Below are positions 1 to 6,169 of a stretch of DNA of 21,263 bases, piece after piece. This stretch comes from Actinomycetota bacterium. Lineage in GTDB: Bacteria; Actinomycetota; Acidimicrobiia; Acidimicrobiales; Ilumatobacteraceae. Position 1 is the first letter of the stretch. Each line of letters begins with the position of its first letter. Location of the stretch: assembly GCA_009704425.1 (NCBI GenBank), contig WLEG01000005.1, positions 1 to 21,263 of the forward strand, written 5' to 3'. The notes beneath the pieces were generated by a model. It was not told the origin of the DNA and searched no databases. It saw only the letters and a program-made list of their open reading frames with translations. The position numbers and the translations under genes are program-made.

Positions 1-2
1 GT

Positions 3-206
3 CTGATGATGGGACTGGCGGAGCGCGGTGTCAGCGTGCGCGCGGCGCGAACGGTGATCGAGATCGTGGTCGTGGTGGCCGGAGTGGTTCTCGGCGGCTC
101 CATCGGCGTGGGAACGGTGGTGTTCGCCGTGGGAATCGGGCCGTTGGTACAGGTGCTGCTACCGAGGTTCGACATTCGGCCGGTCGGGGAGCGCACCGCT
201 CACTGA
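3..206 (+). CDS. YczE/YitT-like integral membrane protein, C-terminal fragment
   Basis: The reading frame is open at the left edge, so only the last 67 codons or so are present. What remains is a hydrophobic, Gly/Val-rich segment containing VVLGGSIGVGTVVFAVGIGP, then a short tail with a typical LPRF motif. This resembles the end of YczE-type membrane proteins, whose last helix pair usually has a GGxxGxGTvxfAxxiGPlvq pattern. I infer one or two transmembrane helices in the fragment. The family has no settled function; some members lie beside transcriptional regulators. It converges with the IclR gene across a 74-nt gap (207-280) in which I see no clear terminator or other element. The family call rests on a short piece and should be treated as tentative. 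Confidence 0.6.
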   Translation: MMMGLAERGVSVRAARTVIEIVVVVAGVVLGGSIGVGTVVFAVGIGPLVQVLLPRFDIRPVGERTAH

Positions 207-280
207 CGGTTGCCGATACCTCTTCCGTTGCACGTCTCGACGGCGACGAACTGCGGTTACGACCGGATCCTCGCGCTTTT

Positions 281-976
281 TCAGAACCCGCTGATGATCC
301 GAGCGGCGTCGGCGATTTCCTCGCCGATGAACTGCTGTCTGTCCTCGGCGATGCGGGTCTTCGGTCCGATCACGGCCAGGGTGCCCAATGGTTCGCCCGG
401 ACCGTCGTAGATCACGCTGCCGATGCTCATGGCCGTGGGGTACGAGCGATCATGGGCGAAGAAACGAGGTGCGCGATCGAGGAACGGGGTACCCCACGCC
501 GTGCGACCGTTCGGGAATCGTTCCAAGAATGGTTGCACGTCGAAATGCGAGCCGGGCGGGGCGTTCAGGTCGAAGGTGGTGCCCAAGGGGATGGTCACTC
601 GTAAGGCCTGGGGGCTCTCGATGATCTCGATCAGTGTGGCCACTCGGCTCTCGTGGGGCCCGTCCAGCTTCCACAGGGTGACCGACTCCTTGGTGGCCGA
701 CAAGAGGGCCCCCATGAACGGACGTGACCGTTCGAGCATCTGCCCCGAGACCTTCGACGACAACGACAGGATCTTGGCCGACAGGGTCCATGCCCCCTTG
801 GGGCCGTCCTGCACCAGCCACCCCTGTCGGCCCAAGGTGACGAGGATCCGCTGCACGGTGTTCTTGTCCATGTCCATCTTTCGGGCCAACGCCGACACGC
901 CGACGGGCTGATGTTGAGCCACGGCTTCCATGACGCTCATGGCGTTCTCGACGGTTTGCAGGGACTGGACGGCCAT
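281..976 (-). CDS. IclR-family transcriptional regulator
   Basis: The protein is 231 residues, a little short for the family (about 250). Residues 14-58 form a winged helix-turn-helix, with SALARKMDMDKNTVQRIL matching the IclR pattern of 'selar..g.~k.T..rlL..L...G.l'. From about residue 75 to the end is the IclR effector domain, including a conserved block near IYDGPGEPLGTLAVIGP and a closing AARIISGF. IclR proteins bind a small metabolite and usually act on the adjacent divergent operon, here the amidohydrolase-SDR-amidohydrolase genes. The ATG at 976 has no clear Shine-Dalgarno sequence upstream, so the transcript may be leaderless or weakly translated. The family call is firm; the effector and regulon are inferred only from position. 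Confidence 0.93.
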   Translation of the reverse strand: MAVQSLQTVENAMSVMEAVAQHQPVGVSALARKMDMDKNTVQRILVTLGRQGWLVQDGPKGAWTLSAKILSLSSKVSGQMLERSRPFMGALLSATKESVTLWKLDGPHESRVATLIEIIESPQALRVTIPLGTTFDLNAPPGSHFDVQPFLERFPNGRTAWGTPFLDRAPRFFAHDRSYPTAMSIGSVIYDGPGEPLGTLAVIGPKTRIAEDRQQFIGEEIADAARIISGF

Positions 977-1131
977 TCAGTAGTCAGTGTGTCACATAAA
1001 AATTTTTCGTATCGGCTTTTAAGACAAAAGATACTGATTGCGGTGGTTCGCAATCCCGGGCCCAGACGGGTAAGACTGGGGATCTGGGCGGGCTCGGGGG
1101 AGTCCGTGACGACGTCGTAGGGGGACTGTCC
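977..1131. promoter_or_regulatory. Divergent regulatory region with dyads, candidate IclR operator
   Basis: This 155-nt gap separates two divergent genes. Its centre (about 990-1040) is strikingly AT-rich for this genome. It holds a perfect AAAAATTTTT palindrome at 998-1007 and a dyad at 1009-1034: GTATC-GG-CTTTT, five spacer bases, then AAAAG-ATAC. IclR-type operators are short AT-rich dyads, so these are the best operator candidates. A possible plus-strand -10 element is GATACT at 1030-1035. GGGGGA at about 1122-1127 is a good ribosome binding site for the gene at 1132. The elements are visible; their use is inferred. Confidence 0.4.
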
Positions 1132-2400
1132 ATGGGTTCTGGTGCGCAGGCAGCCGTGTCGAGCGGATCGATCGACGAGCGCTACACGGTGATTTCGGCC
1201 GACTGTCACGCGGGTGGAAACCTCACGGACTACCGGCCGTTCCTGGCCGAGGAGTACCGACGCGAGTTCGATGCCTGGGTGGAGACCTACGAGGTTCCCT
1301 ACGAGGATCTCAAGGGGCCCGATGGCGGTCGCAACTGGGATTCCGATCGTCGATTGGCCGACATGGAGGCCGACGGCATCGTGGCCGAGGTGATCTATCC
1401 GAACACCATCCCGCCCTTCTACCCCAAGAGTTCGCTCACGTATCAGCCTCCGGCGGCCAACATCGGCGACGCGAATCGCCGGTGGGCCGGACTGCAGGCG
1501 CACAACCGATGGCTCGCCGACTTCTGTGGTCGCGCGCCGGGACGACGAGCTGGCATCTGTCAGGTCAACCTCTACGACATCGACGCGTCGGTGAAGGAGA
1601 TCGAGTGGGCCAAGAAGGCCGGATTGACGGGTGGAATCCTTCTGCCCGGTGTGCCGCCCGGCGTGGGTCTGCCCGAGTTGTACGACATCGACTACTACGG
1701 ACCGTTGTGGGAGGCGTGCGAGAAACACGGCATGCCCGTGAACCATCACGGTGGAAGCGCGAGTCCGGCGATGACCGACGCCGTGGAGTCACCGGTCATC
1801 TTCCTGCTCGAGATCACGTGGTGGTCGCACCGCGCCCTCACGCACCTCATCGTCTCGGGTGCGATGGAACGTCACCCCGAGATGAAGTGCGTCTTCACGG
1901 AGCAGGGAACCGAATGGGTGCCCGGAGAATTGATGCGGCTCGACTACTTCTTCGATCGCATGCGCCACGCGGTGGGTTCGCAGGAACACATCTGGGGCGA
2001 ACCGGTGATGGCCAAGTTGCCTCTGCAGCCCAGCGAATACTGGGCCCGTCAGTGCTACACGGGTTCCAGTTTCATGCGGGCGCACGAGGTGCCCTCGCGA
2101 CACAAGGTCGGCGTCGACAGCATCATGTGGGGTAGCGACTATCCCCACAAGGAAGCCAGTTTCCCGTACAGCACCGAGGCTCTGCGCGCGGCGTTCTCGG
2201 GATGCGAGCGGTCCGAGATCGAGCAGATGCTCGGAACGACGGCCGCCGACGTGTACGGGTTCGACCTGAAGAAGCTGGCCCCCATCGCGGCCACCATCGG
2301 ACCGCGCGTGAGCGACGTGGCCACTCCGTTGTCGAAGGGTGACGTTCCCAAGGACGCCGAACGTTGTCCGGCCTTCGTCGGATTCACCGCGGACGCGTGA
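1132..2400 (+). CDS. Amidohydrolase-2 family metal-dependent hydrolase/decarboxylase
   Basis: This 422-residue protein is of the amidohydrolase-related (COG2159, ACMSD-like) TIM-barrel type. The first strand carries Asp24-Cys-His26 in place of the classic HxH. A metal-binding His pair lies at 205-206 (NHHGG), and the last barrel Asp is Asp336 in GSDYPH. The family includes hydrolases and non-oxidative decarboxylases of cyclic or aromatic acids, and the sequence does not settle which reaction applies. No signal peptide is present, so it is cytoplasmic. The start is supported by GGGGGA upstream at good spacing. It is first in a run with the SDR (10-nt gap) and a paralogous amidohydrolase, divergent from an IclR gene, which suggests an inducible catabolic operon. 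The paralogues share several blocks, such as (L/T)xxDGxxAEVxYP, AHNRWLA and an EI(E/D)WAK segment. Confidence 0.88.
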   Translation: MGSGAQAAVSSGSIDERYTVISADCHAGGNLTDYRPFLAEEYRREFDAWVETYEVPYEDLKGPDGGRNWDSDRRLADMEADGIVAEVIYPNTIPPFYPKSSLTYQPPAANIGDANRRWAGLQAHNRWLADFCGRAPGRRAGICQVNLYDIDASVKEIEWAKKAGLTGGILLPGVPPGVGLPELYDIDYYGPLWEACEKHGMPVNHHGGSASPAMTDAVESPVIFLLEITWWSHRALTHLIVSGAMERHPEMKCVFTEQGTEWVPGELMRLDYFFDRMRHAVGSQEHIWGEPVMAKLPLQPSEYWARQCYTGSSFMRAHEVPSRHKVGVDSIMWGSDYPHKEASFPYSTEALRAAFSGCERSEIEQMLGTTAADVYGFDLKKLAPIAATIGPRVSDVATPLSKGDVPKDAERCPAFVGFTADA

Positions 2401-2410
2401 CGGGGGATTC

Positions 2411-3292
2411 ATGGACACATTGAACGGACGGGTCGCTGTCGTCACCGGTGGTGGCGGCGGGCTGGGTCGGGCCATGGGCGAGCGCTTCGCGGCGGAAGGC
2501 ATGAAGGTGGTCTTGGCCGACGTGCAGGCCGAACTCCTCGAGTCCACCGTCGCCGAATGTCGTGAGCGGGGCTGGGAGATCAGCGGTTTCGTCACCGACG
2601 TCACCAAGCAGGAATCGGTGGACGCACTGCGCGACTTCACCCTGGGCACCTACGGCTCCGTGCACGTGGTGTGCAACAACGCCGGCATCGGCGCGGGTGC
2701 CGAGGGGCGCATGTGGGAGCACGAACTGAACGATTGGAAGTGGGCGATCGCGGTCAACGTGATGGGGGTCGTCCACGGCATCAACTCGTTCGTGCCCGCG
2801 ATGTTGGAGCACGGTGAACCGGCGCACATCGTGAACACCTCCTCGGGAAACGGCGGTGTGTCGCCGCTGTCGGGCACCCCGCAGTACGCGGCCACCAAGG
2901 CGGCCGTGGTCACCATCTCGGAATGTCTCTACGCCCAACTTCAGGAGGTGGAGGCGCGCGTCGGGGTGTCGGTTCTGTTCCCCGGTCCGAACATCCTGCG
3001 CACCGGGTTGTTCGAGTCGTGGCGCTCGCGCACCGACGAGTTCGCCAAACAGCGTCCGCGCAAGACGCCCTACACGACGGTCGAGCAATTGGAGGCCCAG
3101 ATGAAGGCCGCCGGTCGCGAGATCGCCTACACGCCGGTGGAGGAGGTGGCCGGTGTCGTCGTCGACGGCATTCTGGCCGATCGCTTCTGGATGATGCCGG
3201 CCAGCGAGCGGGGCGACGAGTCGATGCGCCTTCGTTACGAGTCCATGCGCTCGCGTGCCAACCCGTCGTACCTGCGTCAGGTGCCGGGCTGA
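2411..3292 (+). CDS. Short-chain dehydrogenase/reductase (SDR)
   Basis: I place the start at the ATG at 2411, preceded by GGGGGAT; this gives 293 residues beginning just before the Rossmann fold. The cofactor motif TGGGGGLG is at residues 12-19, and an acidic residue (Asp37) ends the second strand. NNAG is at 89-92, and the catalytic set is Asn116, Ser145, Tyr159 and Lys163 (YAATK). It is a classical SDR, expected to oxidise or reduce a hydroxyl/keto group with NAD(P). Asp37 favours NAD(H) by general family rules. It starts 10 nt after the first amidohydrolase and is followed 85 nt later by the second, so it probably handles an intermediate of the same pathway. The substrate is unknown. The tail beyond residue 230 is longer than in minimal 250-residue SDRs. 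Confidence 0.92.
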   Translation: MDTLNGRVAVVTGGGGGLGRAMGERFAAEGMKVVLADVQAELLESTVAECRERGWEISGFVTDVTKQESVDALRDFTLGTYGSVHVVCNNAGIGAGAEGRMWEHELNDWKWAIAVNVMGVVHGINSFVPAMLEHGEPAHIVNTSSGNGGVSPLSGTPQYAATKAAVVTISECLYAQLQEVEARVGVSVLFPGPNILRTGLFESWRSRTDEFAKQRPRKTPYTTVEQLEAQMKAAGREIAYTPVEEVAGVVVDGILADRFWMMPASERGDESMRLRYESMRSRANPSYLRQVPG

Positions 3293-3302
3293 GACCCCGA
3301 TT

Positions 3303-3362
3303 CACGAATTCCCCCGACACGAACACCCATCCCACGAAGACCCGTCACACGATCACCAGCGA
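3303..3362 (+). repeat. Four 15-bp degenerate tandem repeats
   Basis: CACGA occurs at 3303, 3318, 3333 and 3348, an exact 15-nt period. The first three units begin CACGAA, and units two and three agree at 12 of 15 positions. The block fills most of the 85-nt gap between the SDR and the second amidohydrolase. It is in the same reading frame as the downstream gene, where it would encode HExP(S/R)-type pentapeptides. The Shine-Dalgarno sequence AAGGAG follows at 3366-3371. Confidence 0.75.
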
Positions 3363-3377
3363 AACAAGGAGCACACC

Positions 3378-4721
3378 ATGACCGCCATCGAGAGTCGTCC
3401 CGAGCTAGGAACGTCGTCGGTCGATCACGGAAGCGTGAACGACCCGTACATGATCATCGCGGCCGACAGCCATGCCGGTCTGCCGACGGGTCAGTACCGC
3501 ACCTATCTGGAGAAGAAGTACTGGCCGCAGCTGGACGACTTCCTCGCGGAGCAAGCGGCGCTCATCGAGGCGTCCACGAAGTTGGGCGTGCGCGACTCGA
3601 AATTCGCCCAACAGTGGTTCGACGAGCACGAAGAGGAGCTGGCGGGCGGATGGGACGCCGATCGTCGTGACCTCACGTTGGACGCCGATGGCGTGGCCGC
3701 CGAAGTCGTCTATCCCGACGCCGACGCGGTGGAGAGTCGCACGGCGGTTCCCTTCGGTGCCGGACTCGGATTGTCGGGCGACCTCGATCCGGAACTCGGA
3801 TTGGCCGGTTCCAAGGCGCACAACCGTTGGTTGGCCGAGTTGGTGGCCACCAGCCCGAATCGTCGATGCGGTGTGGCGTTGGTGCCGATCACCGGCGATC
3901 TCGACGACGTGTTGGCCGAGATCGACTGGGCCAAGGAGAACGGGCTCGGAGCCGTCATGATCCCCGCCCGTTGGTGCAACCAGACCCCGTATCACGACCG
4001 CCGTTACGACCCGGTGTGGGCGCGGTGCGAGGAGTACGACATGCCGATCGTGACGCACTCGGGTTCGGCCGAACGCGATCAGTACGGAGACAACCTCGGC
4101 ATCTACGTCACCGAGGTGACGTGGTTCCCCGCACGCCCGATGTGGTTCATGTTGTGGTCCGGTGTGTTCACGCGTTTCCCCGGACTGAAGTTCTGCGCCA
4201 CCGAGGGCGGTTGCTGGTGGTTGCCGCAGCTGCTGTGGTCGTGGGACCGTTTGTGGATGGGCCAGAAGGGCGCCGAGAAGTTGGGCAAGGGTGCCTTCGC
4301 GGGCAAGGTGGACATGCTTCCGAGCGAGATCGTCGACCGCAACTGCTTCACCGGTCTGGCCAACGTGAAGCGACGCGAGTTGGGGATGCGTTACGAGATC
4401 GGTATCGACAACATGTTGTGGGGCACGGACTTCCCGCACCCGGAGGGCACGTGGCCCGCCACCTTCAAGGCGCTGCAGTCCACGTTCCACGACATTCCGG
4501 TGCACGAGACACGTCGGATGCTGGGGGAGTCGGCGGCCAACGTCTTCTCGTTCGACACCGCCGCGTTGGCGCCCATCGTGGAACGCATCGGATTGCGTCC
4601 CACCGACCTGGGCCAGCTCACCGACGACCGTACCGAGGCCGATCTCATCGCCCGCTGGGCGTCGGTGAAAGAAGTGGGCCGACATTGGTTGACGGGCCAC
4701 GACTTCCCCCTGATTCCGTGA
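3378..4721 (+). CDS. Second amidohydrolase-2 family protein
   Basis: The ATG at 3378 follows a near-perfect AAGGAG (3366-3371) with six bases between, which fixes the start and gives 447 residues. It is a paralogue of the gene at 1132, with Asp30-Ser-His32 on the first barrel strand, a THSGS metal-ligand region in the middle and Asp351 in WGTDFPH. Shared blocks include DADRRDLTLDADGVAAEVVYP-type sequence (positions about 93-113) and KAHNRWLAEL. The reaction is likely hydrolysis or decarboxylation of a ring-derived acid, but the substrate is unknown. It may form a mixed oligomer or catalyse a separate step from its paralogue. An upstream in-frame GTG at 3255 would add a His/Glu/Pro-rich repeat region and overlap the SDR; I judge it less likely than the ATG. 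Confidence 0.88.
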   Translation: MTAIESRPELGTSSVDHGSVNDPYMIIAADSHAGLPTGQYRTYLEKKYWPQLDDFLAEQAALIEASTKLGVRDSKFAQQWFDEHEEELAGGWDADRRDLTLDADGVAAEVVYPDADAVESRTAVPFGAGLGLSGDLDPELGLAGSKAHNRWLAELVATSPNRRCGVALVPITGDLDDVLAEIDWAKENGLGAVMIPARWCNQTPYHDRRYDPVWARCEEYDMPIVTHSGSAERDQYGDNLGIYVTEVTWFPARPMWFMLWSGVFTRFPGLKFCATEGGCWWLPQLLWSWDRLWMGQKGAEKLGKGAFAGKVDMLPSEIVDRNCFTGLANVKRRELGMRYEIGIDNMLWGTDFPHPEGTWPATFKALQSTFHDIPVHETRRMLGESAANVFSFDTAALAPIVERIGLRPTDLGQLTDDRTEADLIARWASVKEVGRHWLTGHDFPLIP

Positions 4722-4739
4722 ACCCCTGATTTCCTGAAC
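4708..4739 (+). repeat. 16-bp tandem duplication spanning the stop codon
   Basis: CCCTGATTCCGTGAAC at 4708-4723 is followed at once by CCCTGATTTCCTGAAC at 4724-4739, identical at 14 of 16 positions. The TGA of the amidohydrolase lies in the first copy. It looks like a local slippage duplication at a gene end. Confidence 0.7.
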
Positions 4740-4762
4740 TCCGGAAGTCACGGTTCCGGAGT
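4738..4762 (+). terminator. Candidate hairpin terminator of the amidohydrolase operon
   Basis: A perfect 9-bp stem, ACTCCGGAA and TTCCGGAGT, encloses a 7-nt loop and begins 16 nt after the stop codon. There is no T-run after it, so it is not a classic intrinsic terminator, although high-GC actinobacteria often use U-poor hairpins. It separates the catabolic genes from the comF-like gene. The remaining gap to 4806 shows no clear promoter. Confidence 0.45.
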
Positions 4763-4806
4763 CGCGACGCGACGACGTTGCCACACCCCCATGGTCGGAT
4801 GAGGAC

Positions 4807-5427
4807 GTGTTCGTCGCCGTCCGTTGCCGAGTCTGTCGCCGCGTGTTTCGCTGTGATGGCGCATCGCCCGCACCTCGTGCGTGCTCGGAGTGTTCCGTGC
4901 TCGCGCGTGCCACGCCGAGTCCTCGTTCGCAGGCCGCCGTCGTCTACGACGGACCGGTGCGCGAGGTGATCGCCGGGTTCAAGTATCGGTCCCGGCGTCG
5001 GGTCGCGCGGGCCCTGGCCGCCCGCTTGGTGTCCGACATCGTCGCCGACCCCACGTCGCCTCGATTCGACGTCGTCACGTGGGCGCCCACGTCGTCGCAC
5101 CGGGCGGGCGTTCGCGGTTACGACCAGAGCGAGCTCCTGGCTCGTCGGGTGGCCCGAGAACTCGGGGTGCCGTGTCGGCGGCTGTTGGAACGCTCGCGCG
5201 GACCGGCCCAAACCGGACGCGGACGCGCCGAGCGACTGCATGGTCCCGTCTTTCGCTCGCGTCCGATGTCGCGACCTCTCACGGTCCTCGTCATCGACGA
5301 CGTGGTCACCACCGGCGCCACCTTCGGAGCGGCGGCGCACGCCTTGCGTCTCGCCGGCGCGAGCGACGTGCACGCGCGAGCGGTGGCGTCTACGCCCGAT
5401 CGTCGACGAGCCGCGCCAGACGTCTGA
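4807..5427 (+). CDS. ComF-family phosphoribosyltransferase-like protein
   Basis: The protein has 206 residues from a GTG start at 4807. It begins with a zinc-finger-like cysteine set (Cys7, Cys10, Cys16, then Cys26 and Cys29), followed by a type I phosphoribosyltransferase domain. The PRPP loop VLVIDDVVTTGAT is at 160-172, with the two acidic residues at 164-165. A conserved Arg/Gly-rich segment, HRAGVRGYDQSELLA, precedes it, as in ComF proteins. In transformable bacteria ComF assists DNA uptake, but actinobacterial members have no proven competence role. GAGGA lies too close to the GTG to be an ideal binding site, so the exact start is moderately certain. The last 38 nt overlap the opposite-strand HAD gene. 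Confidence 0.85.
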   Translation: MFVAVRCRVCRRVFRCDGASPAPRACSECSVLARATPSPRSQAAVVYDGPVREVIAGFKYRSRRRVARALAARLVSDIVADPTSPRFDVVTWAPTSSHRAGVRGYDQSELLARRVARELGVPCRRLLERSRGPAQTGRGRAERLHGPVFRSRPMSRPLTVLVIDDVVTTGATFGAAAHALRLAGASDVHARAVASTPDRRRAAPDV

Positions 5428-6073
5428 CGGTGCTCACGGCCGACGTCGGGTCCTCGTCCACCACCACGCCGTGGATTCCCACGTCGATCGCCGCCGACAC
5501 GTTGCTGGCGGCATCATCGAGGAACGCGGTTCGGTGGGCGGGCGCGCCGAGTCGTTCGAGAGCCAACCGATAGATCGCCGGATTGGGTTTGCGCATGCCC
5601 ACCTCGTGGCTGTCGACGATGTCGTCGAAGATGTTGGCGAAGTCCATCATCGGCCACCAGCGTTCGCGCAATTCGCGCACGTTGTTGGTGAGAACACCCA
5701 GTCGGATTCCGGCGTCGCGCAAGTCGTGAACCAATTCGATCACGGGCTCGTTGGGGATGAAGTCGAACGGGATCGACTGACCGGGTTCGGGCGCGGGTGT
5801 GGCCACCGGAGTCAGCCCGGCCTCGATCACGAGCGGCGCCAGAGCGAGGCGGTAGTCGTCCATGCTGATCTCGCCGCGCTCGAGGCGATGCCACGGGTGG
5901 TCCGTGTCCTGGCCGTACTCGCCCATCATCACCCGCATCACCACATCGGCCGGATCATGGGGGAAGCGTCGCACCACGTCGGACGGGCGTCCGTTGCTGG
6001 CCAGAACCCCTCCGAAGTCGAAAATGACCGCATCGATGGTCCGTGAGGGAGGTTGGGCGGACGCATCGGTCAT
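5390..6073 (-). CDS. HAD-superfamily hydrolase
   Basis: The start is the ATG at 6073, preceded on the minus strand by GGGTGAA at good spacing; the product is 227 residues. Motif I is FDFGGVL with the nucleophile Asp19. The residue two positions later, usually the Asp acid/base of phosphatases, is Gly21, as in some dehalogenase- or epoxide-hydrolase-N-terminal-like members. Motif II is LTNN, motif III is the Lys in RKPNP, and motif IV is the FLDD pair followed by NVSAA. It is soluble with an alpha-helical cap between motifs I and II. The reaction could be phosphatase- or dehalogenase-like; the Gly at position 21 makes a plain phosphatase less certain. It converges with the comF-like gene, overlapping it by 38 nt, and diverges from secA. 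Confidence 0.87.
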   Translation of the reverse strand: MTDASAQPPSRTIDAVIFDFGGVLASNGRPSDVVRRFPHDPADVVMRVMMGEYGQDTDHPWHRLERGEISMDDYRLALAPLVIEAGLTPVATPAPEPGQSIPFDFIPNEPVIELVHDLRDAGIRLGVLTNNVRELRERWWPMMDFANIFDDIVDSHEVGMRKPNPAIYRLALERLGAPAHRTAFLDDAASNVSAAIDVGIHGVVVDEDPTSAVSTVRRLARLVDDRA

Positions 6074-6096
6074 CGTGTTCACCCGACGAGTTTGCT

Positions 6097-6121
6097 GGTT
6101 GGGCATGGTTCGTTGCCAACC
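6097..6121. promoter_or_regulatory. Dyad between the HAD gene and secA
   Basis: GGTTGG at 6097-6102 and CCAACC at 6116-6121 form an inverted repeat with a 13-nt spacer in the 96-nt divergent gap. It could be an operator or part of a leader structure. No other support is visible. Confidence 0.22.
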
Positions 6122-6153
6122 GAGACGACCCCGAGCCCGCGTGAATGTGACGG

Positions 6154-6159
6154 TAGGCT
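6154..6159 (+). promoter_or_regulatory. Candidate -10 element for secA
   Basis: TAGGCT fits the TANNNT -10 pattern and ends ten bases before the secA ATG at 6170. That would leave only about a 3-4-nt leader. No Shine-Dalgarno sequence precedes the ATG, in line with a near-leaderless transcript. No convincing -35 is seen. Confidence 0.4.
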
Positions 6160-6169
6160 CGGACCCTGC

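Noticed and set aside
3255..3377. GTG at 3255 as the true start of the second amidohydrolase
   Set aside because: It would overlap the SDR gene by 38 nt, has no good ribosome binding site, and adds low-complexity sequence, whereas ATG 3378 has AAGGAG at ideal spacing. Kept as a finding only for the repeat.
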